Positions 17,665 through 26,730 of a DNA stretch of 64,000 nucleotides are shown in pieces. The stretch is from an uncultured Verrucomicrobiota bacterium (GTDB lineage Bacteria > Verrucomicrobiota > Verrucomicrobiia > Opitutales > Opitutaceae): assembly GCA_913058185.1 (NCBI GenBank), contig CAJXQX010000010.1, positions 1 to 64,000 of the forward strand. Reading direction: 5' to 3'. Made by a program: the position numbers and the translations under genes. The notes below the pieces were generated by a model. The model saw nothing but the letters and a program-made list of their open reading frames with translations. It did no database searches and was not told the origin of the DNA. Numbering within the stretch: the first letter of the stretch is position 1; each line of letters opens with the position of its first letter.

Positions 17665-19425
17665 GTGTCAGACGACTCTCACTCTTCTCCCCAGAGCCAG
17701 CCAGATTCTTCTGATGAGCCTTCCTCGTCTGTTGGGACATCTCTGATGGAGCGCGCCCTGCGTGATCTCGCGGCGTTGGGGGAGGGGTCATTGACGTTGA
17801 AAGAGCTGGGTCGGGAGATTGATCAAATTCTCCGGCGGGTCATGTATTTGCCCAATCTCTTCATCTGCTTGATCGACGAGGAGCCGCCCCGGATTCGATT
17901 CGTTTACTGTCGGGATGAACATGATCGGCACGTCGACCGGCCGATCGATGGCAAGGGATTTACGGACAAAGTCTACCTGACCAGGAAATCGCTTTTAATC
18001 CAACGAACCCAATCCAACGAAATGTTGCAGGCCGGTCAGTTGGTGAACCACGGGGTGCCGAGTTTGGTGTGGTTGGGTGTGCCGCTTTTGTCGGGCGAAC
18101 GAATCCTCGGTGTCATGGCGGCTCAGGATTATGAGGATGCGAAAAACCTGAGGGCTGAGCATGAAGAGAAGTTCATGGCGGTAGCAGCATTGATCGCGGG
18201 ATTGGTGGAGCGATCGGCCCGGTGGACGGATCGGCGGGGCCAGATTCAAAACGAGCAAGAACGCCGCCGCCAGATCAAGGCACTGTTTGCTACCATCGGT
18301 CATGAGATCCGATCTCCGCTCTCGGTTATCCAAGGATTCTCGGATTTATTGATCGATGATTTGCGTGATTCTCCCGGTGAGTTGACCGCCCAACGCATCG
18401 CCAAAGCGGCGCTCGAACTTTCAGACGCCACCGATCGTTTGCTTGATTATACGTCAGCTGAATCAGGAGCCGCTGATACGACTCCGGTTTCGACAGATTT
18501 GAGGGCATGGAGCATCAGTTACGAAACGTGGGCTAAGACGGCAGCGAGCTTCGTAGGCGTCGAAGTCGAAGCGATGATGACGGTGGGAAACCCAATCTCG
18601 GTGCGGCTGGATGCGGAGCGATTGCGTCAACTGTTACAGCACCTGATGCGCATCGCCTTTCACCTCAAAGGGGTGGCAAAGGTGCGTTGGGGTTTACGCG
18701 AGCAACCGGTTTATACCATTCCTCACGAATTACTCCGGTTGGCTTTTTACATCGAGGCCCAACCAACCGATCTAGACCAGGCCCCCACGCGAGGGGAATC
18801 TCTCCAACTTGCGCCCGTCGATCTCGCCGATGGTCGCACGTATGACGGCACGACCGTGAGCTTAGCCATCGCGGAACGTTTTGCCGAAATGTTGGGGGCG
18901 GAGATCACAGTAAGTGCGGGCTTCGATACTCCGTGGCGAGCGACCGTGGTGTTGACTGCGCCCGTGGTGCTGACGCCGGGGGACGACAAAGGTGAAGCGG
19001 CGACGTCGATCATGCGCGCCAAGCTTCAGCAGCAATCTCAACGCGTGGTCGTAGTCACCTCCGACGAAGATTCGCGAACGCAGATCCTGCAGTATTTCGA
19101 GGAAGCCGTGGGAGCTTCGCCTCACGTGGTGTCGCGTGTTGCCGAGCTTACAGACTTATTGCGCACCGAGCCGATCGGCGTCGTTATCGCATTGGATGAA
19201 TCTGGTGCCAGTCGGGTATCAGAGGTTCACCGCGCCCTGCAGAATCGAGCAGACAATTTCGTGAAACCTTATGTGATCGCGGTCAGTCACGATCAGAGCC
19301 CGGACGGAGTGGAACGATTGCTCGACGACGGCGCCGATGCCTACGTGCCCTGTCCACTCAATGTTTCTGCGTTGATCGTCGTGTTATCCGAAGCGTGGTT
19401 GGAATACGAACGCCGGTCCGAATAG
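17665..19425 (+). CDS. GAF domain histidine-kinase-like protein with degenerate catalytic and receiver domains
   Basis: A 586-residue cytosolic protein beginning with GTG. A GAF domain covers about residues 40-185, followed by a HisKA domain with the phosphoacceptor box FATIGHEIRSPLS (His213). The ATPase-like domain is abnormal: the N-box (RLRQLLQHLMRIAFHLKG, 319-336) has His326 and Ile330 where the two asparagines are expected, although a G2-like stretch survives near 405. The C-terminal 130 residues resemble a response-regulator receiver, but the conserved lysine near the end is replaced (VPCPLN). It may therefore sense and dock rather than phosphorylate. No response regulator is adjacent. 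Confidence 0.83.
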   Translation: MSDDSHSSPQSQPDSSDEPSSSVGTSLMERALRDLAALGEGSLTLKELGREIDQILRRVMYLPNLFICLIDEEPPRIRFVYCRDEHDRHVDRPIDGKGFTDKVYLTRKSLLIQRTQSNEMLQAGQLVNHGVPSLVWLGVPLLSGERILGVMAAQDYEDAKNLRAEHEEKFMAVAALIAGLVERSARWTDRRGQIQNEQERRRQIKALFATIGHEIRSPLSVIQGFSDLLIDDLRDSPGELTAQRIAKAALELSDATDRLLDYTSAESGAADTTPVSTDLRAWSISYETWAKTAASFVGVEVEAMMTVGNPISVRLDAERLRQLLQHLMRIAFHLKGVAKVRWGLREQPVYTIPHELLRLAFYIEAQPTDLDQAPTRGESLQLAPVDLADGRTYDGTTVSLAIAERFAEMLGAEITVSAGFDTPWRATVVLTAPVVLTPGDDKGEAATSIMRAKLQQQSQRVVVVTSDEDSRTQILQYFEEAVGASPHVVSRVAELTDLLRTEPIGVVIALDESGASRVSEVHRALQNRADNFVKPYVIAVSHDQSPDGVERLLDDGADAYVPCPLNVSALIVVLSEAWLEYERRSE

Positions 19426-19451
19426 ATCGAAGATTGAGCGTCGGGCGAGAT

Positions 19452-20177
19452 CTACGATGCGAGTCGGCACACGTAGACCGTGCTGTGCGAATCTTTGTGT
19501 AGAAACGGATTCGCAAAGGCGACGACTTCGGTTGTTACCTCGGCGAAGACGGCGCGAAGGTTCTGCAGAAATTTCTCTTCCGGTGGATCGTCCGACCACA
19601 GGCCAAATATGCCCCCAGGGTGGAGCAAACGGGAAAACTCTCGCAGGCCGGTTTCGCTGTAAAATTCGGAGTGCCGGGGATGGAGTAAATGGTCGGGTGA
19701 GTGGTCGATATCTAGCAGGATGGCGTGGAATTTCCGATTCGGTTGATCCGGATCGTATCCGGAGCCATCGTTGGCTGATAGGGCGAAGAAGTCACCGTGC
19801 ACAAATCGACAGCGAGGGTCACCCGTGAGTTTGGGACCGAGGGGGACGAGACCTTGATTGTGCCAATCAATGACCGGCTGGAGGTAGTCGACGACCAATA
19901 GCGAAGCGACACGTTCGTCCTGCAGAGCAGTCCAAGCGGTGTAGCCCAATCCCAGTCCACCTACGACAACATCGGGCGCTGGATCGGTGACTGCGGCCAT
20001 GCCCATGCGACCCAGCTCTTCCTCCACCTTAGTGAAGAGGGAAGACATCAGGTAATCGTTGCCCAGCTTCACCTCATGGATTTCGCGGTTATCGAGCATC
20101 TTGAGGCGTTGACGCCGTAAACTCACGGGACCGAGCGGGGTTTCCTGATAGTCGATTTCTTCGAAGTTGGCAGACAT
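19452..20177 (-). CDS. Spermidine-synthase-like class I methyltransferase-fold protein
   Basis: A 241-residue protein with a Rossmann-like nucleotide-binding core (DVVVGGLGLGYTAWTAL near residues 67-83; LLVVDYLQPVIDWH as the acidic strand 2 loop; ILLDIDHSPDH as motif IV). The fold is that of polyamine aminopropyltransferases and related SAM-dependent enzymes, but the typical D-x-x-D-P polyamine motif is altered to DIDHSP, so activity is uncertain. The start MSANFEEID is chosen because the longer frame runs through the tRNA gene. Confidence 0.75.
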   Translation of the reverse strand: MSANFEEIDYQETPLGPVSLRRQRLKMLDNREIHEVKLGNDYLMSSLFTKVEEELGRMGMAAVTDPAPDVVVGGLGLGYTAWTALQDERVASLLVVDYLQPVIDWHNQGLVPLGPKLTGDPRCRFVHGDFFALSANDGSGYDPDQPNRKFHAILLDIDHSPDHLLHPRHSEFYSETGLREFSRLLHPGGIFGLWSDDPPEEKFLQNLRAVFAEVTTEVVAFANPFLHKDSHSTVYVCRLAS

Positions 20178-20192
20178 GAGATGAGTTGTTTC

Positions 20193-20267
20193 TGGTATTC
20201 CCGGCGGGAATCGAACCCACATCCAGTGTTTAGGAAACACTTGTTCTATCCGTTGAACTACGGGAAC
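20193..20267 (-). tRNA. tRNA-Arg (anticodon CCT)
   Basis: The minus strand folds as a cloverleaf: acceptor GTTCCCG with CGGGAAT, D stem GTTC/GAAC, anticodon stem AGTGT/ACACT with loop TTCCTAA (anticodon CCT), T stem GTGGG/CCCGC with loop TTCGATT. The discriminator A is followed by an encoded CCA (20193-20195). It reads the rare AGG arginine codon. Confidence 0.95.
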
Positions 20268-20423
20268 CTAGAAAAGCGATTGGTTTGGCGGGCTGGTGAC
20301 GGAGTCGCAAGCCCGATCGAATTCGGGATTTTAGTGAAACTTGTCCGGCGATAGGGCGTCCTATTCCATACCCTGCAGCGCTTTCTCGACATCGCTCCTG
20401 CAGCGGTCTTATTCGAATACGTC

Positions 20424-20855
20424 ATGATTTTACCAATTTCTTCATCGCCCCGCTCCCAAACTCGCGGCTTCACGTTACTTGAAATCATGGTCGTGCTCGC
20501 TATCCTGGGCCTGTTGGTGGCGGTGCTAGTTCGTAATGTCGGGGGTGACCTTGATCGCGGTCAGGAGCAGGCAGCATCACTTTTTGTCAAAACCACCCTC
20601 GAGAGTCCGCTCACCGGCTTTCGGATCGATACCGGAAATTACCCGACCACCGCCCAAGGATTGGACGCCTTAGTGACGGAGCCACAAGGAGCACGGGGTT
20701 GGAGAGGTCCGTATCTCGACAAGCTCCCGAGGGATCCTTGGCAGCAATCTTACGAGTATCGGTATCCCGGCACTCACAATAAAAACAAATTCGACCTGTT
20801 TTCCAAAGGCCGTGACCAAACGGCCGGCACGGACGACGACGTCGGCAACTGGTAA
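20424..20855 (+). CDS. gspG: Type II secretion major pseudopilin GspG
   Basis: A 143-residue pseudopilin. A short basic leader ends in RG, followed by the prepilin cleavage and methylation motif FTLLEIMVVLAILGLLVAV (Glu at +5). The C-terminal part has the GspG features YPTTAQGLDALV, the GWRGPYLDKLPRDPW segment and the GTDDDVGNW end, which binds calcium in known members. It builds the shaft of the pseudopilus in the inner membrane and periplasm. It is the first gene of gspGHIJKLM; spacing to gspH is 21 bases. Confidence 0.96.
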   Translation: MILPISSSPRSQTRGFTLLEIMVVLAILGLLVAVLVRNVGGDLDRGQEQAASLFVKTTLESPLTGFRIDTGNYPTTAQGLDALVTEPQGARGWRGPYLDKLPRDPWQQSYEYRYPGTHNKNKFDLFSKGRDQTAGTDDDVGNW

Positions 20856-20876
20856 ACGTCGCCGATTGGCGGTCAT

Positions 20877-21413
20877 ATGAATTTTTACCGCCGACTCTTG
20901 CTAGACTCGACTCGTGGAAGAGGTGGGTCCGGATTCACCCTGATCGAGATTGTGGTGGTAATTGCGCTGATGGGAGTGCTGGCCACGGTACTTGCGGTGG
21001 GGGCATCCCGATTGATGGTGGATCGGGAAGAATCACCGGAAGACATGTTCTGGTTTGCGGTGGGCGAAGCGCGTAAGTTTGCCCTCCAGCATGAGATCGA
21101 TGTAACGCTGAGTTTCGATAATGATGAACAGGTTTTTATAGCCGCGACTGATTTGGGGACCAGAGAGGTCCCACTGCCTTCGCAACAGCCGATCACCCTG
21201 GACTTCCTCGGAGTGACGGCGGGCGAACAAACGATTCTGATCGGAGGTTCACTGGTGGAGGCGAACCTGTTGAGTGCGGTGAAGTTTTTCCGAGATGGCA
21301 CGTGTTCGCCGTTTCGAGCCCGACTAGATATTGAAGGTAAACAACCCTTGGTTTTGGAAATAGATCCGTGGACCTGTGCGCCGATTTTACGGGATGAGGA
21401 GAGGCGATTCTGA
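20877..21413 (+). CDS. gspH: Type II secretion minor pseudopilin GspH
   Basis: A 178-residue minor pseudopilin. The leader ends GGSG before FTLIEIVVVIALMGVLATVL, the prepilin peptidase site and membrane helix. The rest is a beta-rich periplasmic domain without a strong family motif, so the GspH name rests on size and position between gspG and gspI. It probably forms part of the pseudopilus tip or shaft. Stop and the next ATG are one base apart. Confidence 0.85.
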   Translation: MNFYRRLLLDSTRGRGGSGFTLIEIVVVIALMGVLATVLAVGASRLMVDREESPEDMFWFAVGEARKFALQHEIDVTLSFDNDEQVFIAATDLGTREVPLPSQQPITLDFLGVTAGEQTILIGGSLVEANLLSAVKFFRDGTCSPFRARLDIEGKQPLVLEIDPWTCAPILRDEERRF

Positions 21414-21414
21414 T

Positions 21415-21873
21415 ATGCGTAACCGGGCGTTCACGATCATCGAAGTGTTAGCGGCGTTAGCGATATTCGCGACGGCCGCGATTGTGTTGGGGGCCGCTTA
21501 CGTCAACGTGCTGAACGGCTACGCTCACGCCGAACGCGCTACGAAGGTTGATGCGGACTTGCGGTTCGCGCGGGAGATATTGTTTCGCCAACCGGATCTG
21601 GATTTAGTCGAGGAGGGGGACGAGTTTGAATCGGCTGATGGCCGCCGCGTGATCTGGCGAGCGATTGTTGAACCCACATTGGTGGCCGACTTGTTTGAGG
21701 TGGAATTTGAGGTAGAGTTGATCGATGAAAATACCGGCGAAGGTGAAACGGTGACCGAGCGATTTCGGCTCCTGCGTCCGACTTGGTCCGAGGATAATGA
21801 TCGCGATCAATTACGCCAAGAGGCGCGCGATAATCTCACGCAGTATTTGGAGGGCTATCGCGGCAACCGATGA
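21415..21873 (+). CDS. gspI: Type II secretion minor pseudopilin GspI
   Basis: A 152-residue minor pseudopilin starting MRNRAFTIIEVLAALAIFAT. The leader is very short (five residues before the cleavage motif A-FTIIE), with Ala rather than Gly at -1, which prepilin peptidases also accept. The start at 21415 is preferred over an upstream in-frame ATG inside gspH. The C-terminal domain is acidic. Its end overlaps gspJ (ATGA), indicating coupling. Confidence 0.85.
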   Translation: MRNRAFTIIEVLAALAIFATAAIVLGAAYVNVLNGYAHAERATKVDADLRFAREILFRQPDLDLVEEGDEFESADGRRVIWRAIVEPTLVADLFEVEFEVELIDENTGEGETVTERFRLLRPTWSEDNDRDQLRQEARDNLTQYLEGYRGNR

Positions 21874-22529
21874 AACGTGTGATTCCCAGTTCACGACGTG
21901 GTTTCACCATGATCGAATTGATCGTGGCGATGGTGCTGATCGCCGGGGTGATGATCGGCCTTAATACGTTTATTTTTTCCATGTCCGAGTTGTGGGGCCG
22001 AGGACGGGAGTATCGGCTGTTTGACCAACATGCGCGGTCGCTGACTCGTTTTTTGGAGGGTGAACTACGCCAGGCGGCACTCCCACCCCGGGTGGCCAAA
22101 GATGTCGCGGCGGTTGAGGCTCGAGAGGTCGAAGTGGATTTTGGTCGTCGCGAGGATCTGCTGGTTTTTGGACTGCGGGAGGGGAGTCGAATTTTGCAGT
22201 GGCCGGAGCGACCCTTGCCTGACGTGTGGGCCGCACTGGAGGTAAAGCGCGGCGAAGGGCTCATCCTCTATTGGCAGTCCGCTTTGGAGGAGGAGTTTAA
22301 TACCGATCCTCCGCGTGAGATGGTATTGTCGCAGCTGGTGACAGCGATGCGCTACGAGTATTTCGAGGCTGATTTTGGACAGTGGGAAATCGAGAACCGA
22401 TTGCGCACGGGTGATGATGGGGAACTCGAAACGCCCGGTCGAATTCGTCTCACGTTTACCTATCGTGAACAAGAGGTGCAGACGATTGTGCCTTTGACCA
22501 TTTTTGGCGAAGGGTTGCCGCCGTTTTAA
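21870..22529 (+). CDS. gspJ: Type II secretion minor pseudopilin GspJ
   Basis: A 219-residue minor pseudopilin. SSRRG precedes the cleavage motif FTMIELIVAMVLIAGVMIG. The periplasmic part contains RSLTRFLEGELRQAALPP and a beta-rich C-terminal half ending in ITYREQEVQ-like strands (seen as FTYREQEVQTIVPL). Size and position between gspI and gspK fit GspJ, a tip component with GspI and GspK. The stop lies one base before the gspK ATG. Confidence 0.86.
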   Translation: MKRVIPSSRRGFTMIELIVAMVLIAGVMIGLNTFIFSMSELWGRGREYRLFDQHARSLTRFLEGELRQAALPPRVAKDVAAVEAREVEVDFGRREDLLVFGLREGSRILQWPERPLPDVWAALEVKRGEGLILYWQSALEEEFNTDPPREMVLSQLVTAMRYEYFEADFGQWEIENRLRTGDDGELETPGRIRLTFTYREQEVQTIVPLTIFGEGLPPF

Positions 22530-22530
22530 G

Positions 22531-23718
22531 ATGAGAGGACTTGCGCATAATTCTCTTCAGAGTGGTCCGCGTCGTGAGCGTGCGACGGTGCTCGTGATCG
22601 TATTGGTCACGTTGTTATTCGCGACGACGGCACTTTTTCTCTTCATCGAAAAAGCGAGCACGGACCTCATTGTGCATGTGCGCGATAGTGATCGAGTCCG
22701 GCTGAGACAGGAGGCGTATTCGGCGTTGGAGACGACGCTGGCGGTGTTGGTTGATTTTCAAGAAGTATTGGGTGGATTACATAGTCCGGCGGAGGGCTGG
22801 GCTGAACCGCTAGAATGGGGTGATTATGAACCGGCCGAAGGTCGCGAGGTGAAAGTGACGTTTGAGGATGAGAGCGGCCGGCTTCCCTTTGGCACGCTGG
22901 ATTTTCAAATGTGGGTGCGGCTCTTCGAATCGTGGGGAGTGCGTGAGTTCGATGCCGAAGGTTGGGCGGATGCGCTGCTGGGCTGGTCTCAGGAAGACTA
23001 CGTTGCCAACACGTTCGATGCCCCAAGCCTAGAAGACTATGAGCGCGACCCACTAGGTTTTGCGCCGCCTGCCCGGCAACCCCACTCCTGGGACGAATTG
23101 CGAGCGATCGATCTGATTCGAGATGAGTTTTTCGACGAGACGGGACGGCCCAACGAATACTATCAACGGATGGAAGAGTCGGTGACGTTGCTGAAATACA
23201 ATACGCCCAATATCAATGCGGCATCTGCGGGGGCTCTGGCCGCTCTGGGGCAATACGATGATACTCAGCAGGATTTGTTGAGGGACTATTTGGGTGGATC
23301 CGGAGTTCATCGTAGCAACGGGCCGGGCTTCTTCACCGATGCCAATGAAGTGGCGACGATCCTCGGCGATCAGGGGGGTGCCGGTGGTTTCGGGGCGAAT
23401 ATCCAGGCGTTGCGAATCAATGTTGAGGTCACTCAAGGCGTCTCGACCTATCTGCTCAGCGTCGTGGTAGCTCCGCCGGGTGGCGCTACCTCAAACGCCA
23501 CGGATCCGATCCCGGAACGCGAGTCGCTCAATGGGCAGACTGAAGATGAACCTGAGACCCGTGAGCCGACGATCTCGGCGGCTGCGATGGCTATCACAGG
23601 ACCGGGTGGTGATGACGAACTTCCTGAATCTATCGAGTATCCCTTTACACTTCTCTCGATCCAAGAGAAGGATGCTGCAGACCGAACCACACCTTTGGCC
23701 CAATCGACCGAGCCTTAA
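22531..23718 (+). CDS. gspK: Type II secretion minor pseudopilin GspK
   Basis: A 395-residue protein. After a basic N-terminus, TVLVIVLVTLLFATTALFLF forms the membrane helix with a Glu (FIEKAS) nearby. The large periplasmic domain includes NINAASAGALAALGQYDDTQ, the helix-hairpin-helix-like element typical of GspK. The start at 22531 is preferred, as the longer frame begins inside gspJ. The tail carries a Pro/Glu/Thr-rich extension of about 70 residues (after VVVAPPGGA), longer than the usual GspK end. It caps the pseudopilus. Confidence 0.88.
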   Translation: MRGLAHNSLQSGPRRERATVLVIVLVTLLFATTALFLFIEKASTDLIVHVRDSDRVRLRQEAYSALETTLAVLVDFQEVLGGLHSPAEGWAEPLEWGDYEPAEGREVKVTFEDESGRLPFGTLDFQMWVRLFESWGVREFDAEGWADALLGWSQEDYVANTFDAPSLEDYERDPLGFAPPARQPHSWDELRAIDLIRDEFFDETGRPNEYYQRMEESVTLLKYNTPNINAASAGALAALGQYDDTQQDLLRDYLGGSGVHRSNGPGFFTDANEVATILGDQGGAGGFGANIQALRINVEVTQGVSTYLLSVVVAPPGGATSNATDPIPERESLNGQTEDEPETREPTISAAAMAITGPGGDDELPESIEYPFTLLSIQEKDAADRTTPLAQSTEP

Positions 23719-23720
23719 TA

Positions 23721-24878
23721 ATGCCCAAACTTACCCTAAAACTCCCGGTGCTACAGACCCGCACTCGTGAAGTCGCGATCCTACCGGATCATCGTTTCTT
23801 CATGCGCTCGGTTGCATTGACGGATGAGGCCGAGGCGGGACCGATAGCAGATCAGATCGAACTCGCCTTGGAAGGTATGGCTCCGTTTCCCCTCAGCCAG
23901 ACGCTGTGGGCCTACTGGACGAAACCCGGTTGCGATCACGCGATGGTCTTCGCTGCTTACCAAAAGCGATTTACCGCGGAGGAGATGGAAGCCTGGAGTG
24001 AGGCGGAATGGGTGACTCCCAGATTGAGCACGTTGCTCATCGAAGAGAATCCGTCAGCGGCGACGACGTATATTTTGACGGCTGAAGATGGCCTGACCGC
24101 GGTGCACTTTGGCGATGCTTCGGGCGTGCCGACCCAAATCCGGGCGGTGGCGCTCTCGCCCGAGGTTTCCGATCAAGAAATCGCGACCGTTCGCGAAGAG
24201 CTCATTCGGGCCTGTGGAGGTAGCACCACGGTGCGTGATCTCGAGGCCACCGAAGTCGAAGCCGGCCAACCGGGAACCGACGAACTTTTGATCAAGCGGG
24301 CAGGGGAAGATACCGCTGTAAGCCTCGATTTGGCCCAGGCGCTCGACGTGCGCGATCAAGCAGAACTGACCGGCCGCCGTCGTGCTCGCGTGCGTGATTC
24401 ATGGCTCTGGCGCGGTTTGGTGGCAGCTCTGGTCACGCTGTTATTTGCTGGTTTGGCTGAACTTTCCTTGTGGGGAGCCAGTTTCTGGCAGGACGCGTTG
24501 CATCAGCAGGTCCAAGTCCAGTCGCCAGTCGTCAGCGAGATTGAAACGGCCGATCGGCTCGCAACTCGGATTGAGGAGTTGCACACGAAGCGTCTGCGAC
24601 CATTCGAGATGATCGCCATCGCCGATGGCCCCCGTCCGGAGACGATAATATTTCTACGCACAGAGGCCACAGGCCTCTACACGCTCGAAATTGAAGCTGA
24701 GACCAATGACATCCAATCGATCGATAACTACGTATCTGCCCTCAGGGACTTGGCCGGCATTGAAAGCGTGGATCCACCCGACCTAGATACCCGCGGATCG
24801 CAATCGACGATACGATTATTAGTGCGATTTACCTCCGATGCGTTTGATACCAATTCCGAAGCGGAGGAATCCTCATGA
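23721..24878 (+). CDS. gspL: Type II secretion assembly platform protein GspL-like
   Basis: A 385-residue bitopic inner-membrane protein. The N-terminal cytoplasmic domain (about 1-225) is predicted to have the actin-like fold of GspL/PilM, which docks the ATPase GspE. A membrane helix follows near 232-255 (WRGLVAALVTLLFAGLAELS), and a ferredoxin-like periplasmic domain closes the protein. Sequence similarity to textbook GspL is weak by eye; the name relies on topology and position between gspK and gspM. Confidence 0.78.
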   Translation: MPKLTLKLPVLQTRTREVAILPDHRFFMRSVALTDEAEAGPIADQIELALEGMAPFPLSQTLWAYWTKPGCDHAMVFAAYQKRFTAEEMEAWSEAEWVTPRLSTLLIEENPSAATTYILTAEDGLTAVHFGDASGVPTQIRAVALSPEVSDQEIATVREELIRACGGSTTVRDLEATEVEAGQPGTDELLIKRAGEDTAVSLDLAQALDVRDQAELTGRRRARVRDSWLWRGLVAALVTLLFAGLAELSLWGASFWQDALHQQVQVQSPVVSEIETADRLATRIEELHTKRLRPFEMIAIADGPRPETIIFLRTEATGLYTLEIEAETNDIQSIDNYVSALRDLAGIESVDPPDLDTRGSQSTIRLLVRFTSDAFDTNSEAEESS

Positions 24879-25411
24879 AGGCTTGGTTCATCAGTCGCGT
24901 AGCCCGTGAAAAACTCCTATTGTTGCTCTTTGCCGTTGCCGCCGCGGTGCTCTGGGTATCCGGCCTGTGGGAGCGCGGACGTTCGGTGGTGGTCGACGTG
25001 CGGGAGACCCGTTCGGTTTTAGACACTCAGAAACAGTGGCTTTCGGCGAAGAGTCGGATCGAAAAAGAGGCGGCAGACGCCGTGGCAAATCTGGATGGTT
25101 CACGGACCTTCAATCGCCTTCGATTGTCTGCCGAACTGAGCACCCTCGCGAAGGAAGCTGGGATCGACCAAAATCTGCGCAGCGAGGCTCAGCCCACGCA
25201 ACAAACGGCCCAATTTTCCATCCATACCGTATCATTGACCCTAAGCCGGGTGCATTGGGAAAATAATCTGTTGCCGTTTTACGCGGAGCTCTCGAAACGC
25301 GCTCCTTACATCAGTATTGAGAGTTTTTCGCTCGGATCGGTGCGAAATAACCCGGCCGAGTTAAACGCGCGTCTGACTGTTTCGTCGGTCGAAATCGCTG
25401 AGTCCCCCTAG
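24875..25411 (+). CDS. gspM: Type II secretion assembly platform protein GspM-like
   Basis: A 178-residue bitopic inner-membrane protein. A basic N-terminus (SRVAREKLLLLLFAVAAAV) leads into one membrane helix, a coiled-coil-like stretch (about 35-65) and a small periplasmic ferredoxin-like domain (SLTLSRVHWENNLLPFYAELS). It overlaps gspL by four bases, as gspM usually does. It would anchor GspL and the pseudopilus base. No gspN, gspC or prepilin peptidase gene follows. Confidence 0.82.
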   Translation: MKAWFISRVAREKLLLLLFAVAAAVLWVSGLWERGRSVVVDVRETRSVLDTQKQWLSAKSRIEKEAADAVANLDGSRTFNRLRLSAELSTLAKEAGIDQNLRSEAQPTQQTAQFSIHTVSLTLSRVHWENNLLPFYAELSKRAPYISIESFSLGSVRNNPAELNARLTVSSVEIAESP

Positions 25412-25551
25412 TTTCGCGCCCTGATCAGGGTTGCTAGGACTGATTTTACTGGAACCATACAAACGTCTTGCGACTCTTTGATGAGTCGCCGTCGAGTTTT
25501 CCATGTATCGACGGTGATTCGCTCCCCACCTCTTTTATCAGAAAAGACCCT
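25412..25551 (+). promoter_or_regulatory. Leader region of the DUF3570 operon with two hairpins
   Basis: In the 140 bases between gspM and the DUF3570 gene, GCGACTC and GAGTCGC form a perfect 7-bp stem at 25470-25489. CGTCG...CGACG arms follow (25490-25512). The first hairpin could be a weak terminator for the secretion operon or part of a leader RNA. No known riboswitch consensus was recognised. Confidence 0.35.
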
Positions 25552-26730
25552 ATGTCCCTGTTTACCCGCGTCTCTCTGCGCCTTCCTCGGCACAGCCGAA
25601 TCTTGCTTTGGAGCCTCGTGCTTTGGATGGCTTCCCCTCAGCGGGACGCGCGAGCGGAGTCCACCCTCCACTACAAATTCCAATCATGGCAGGAGGAGGA
25701 TGGTCGCGTGCGGGTTGATGCTCATTACGCGGAGGCCGAGCACACGTGGGCTACGGGTGATAAACTTCGCTTGGTCGGGTTGATAGACACGATTACTGGC
25801 GCGACCCCGTCGGGTCAGCCACCTCCTGATGGGAGCGACCAAGTGCCATTGTCCCGCCTCGAAGATCTCCGCGAAGCCTACCAAATCGAATATTCTCACC
25901 CCTTCGAGCAGGCGGCCATCGCGGTGGGCTACGGCAACAGCAAGGAAAGCGACTACCTCTCAGACGTCTGGTCGTTGAACGGCCAACTTTTTTTCAACCA
26001 AAAGGACACGACGCTCTTGATGGGATATGCCGAGGCCAACGATGACGTCACAGCGGCCTTTCTTAGCCGTCCGCGGGAAAAGAAAGTGCAGGATGCGATC
26101 ATCGGCCTGACTCAGGTCCTTTCACCCCGCACTTCGGTCACCGCCAACCTGACTTACGGCAAGCAACGCGGTTACCTCTCCGATCCCTACAAGATCGTGG
26201 AGAAGGCCACCGAGATTTTACCAGGATTTTCGCTTAACCTCACCTTCCCCGAGAATCGCCCAAGTTCGAAAGAGAAGCTGATCGGTTTCTTCAGCGTTAA
26301 TCATGCGATCGAACCGCTTAATGCCGCCATCGAGTCTTCTTTCCGTCTGTTGGATGATAATTGGGGCATCACGAGTCAGACCTTCGAGTTTGCTTGGTAT
26401 CAGCGTTTCGGTGAAAAACTGATCATTCGTCCTGCGGTGCGTTACTATCGCCAATCCGCCGCTGATTTTTACGCCGTCGATTTGGATAATTCCCCCATCG
26501 TGCCGCCGAGTGAATCGACCGGCCGCGCTCCTTATTATTCGTCCGACTATCGACTCTCGAACATGGAAACGTGGATGCTCGGGGTGAAGGCCGTTTGGGA
26601 CATCAACGAACACGTGTCCGTCGATGCGACCCTAGAGAAGTATATCATGAACGGCCGGGATAGCATCACGTCGTCCAGCGCTTACGTAGACGCCAATGTA
26701 ATCACGGTCGGAATTCGCTTATGGCTCTGA
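25552..26730 (+). CDS. DUF3570 outer-membrane beta-barrel protein, candidate flavoprotein
   Basis: A 392-residue DUF3570 protein, probably an outer-membrane beta-barrel: signal peptide ending near RDARAES, then alternating amphipathic strands to a terminal aromatic/leucine strand (VITVGIRLWL). The family-like stretch APYYSSDYRLS lies near residue 345. Residues 79-85 read DTITGAT, matching the D-x-x-[S/T]-G-A-[S/T] consensus at which ApbE attaches FMN, and the next gene is an ApbE. The start MSLFTRVSL is preferred over upstream codons, because it gives the normal signal peptide. It overlaps apbE by ten bases. Flavinylation is an inference from motif and neighbour. Confidence 0.85.
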   Translation: MSLFTRVSLRLPRHSRILLWSLVLWMASPQRDARAESTLHYKFQSWQEEDGRVRVDAHYAEAEHTWATGDKLRLVGLIDTITGATPSGQPPPDGSDQVPLSRLEDLREAYQIEYSHPFEQAAIAVGYGNSKESDYLSDVWSLNGQLFFNQKDTTLLMGYAEANDDVTAAFLSRPREKKVQDAIIGLTQVLSPRTSVTANLTYGKQRGYLSDPYKIVEKATEILPGFSLNLTFPENRPSSKEKLIGFFSVNHAIEPLNAAIESSFRLLDDNWGITSQTFEFAWYQRFGEKLIIRPAVRYYRQSAADFYAVDLDNSPIVPPSESTGRAPYYSSDYRLSNMETWMLGVKAVWDINEHVSVDATLEKYIMNGRDSITSSSAYVDANVITVGIRLWL

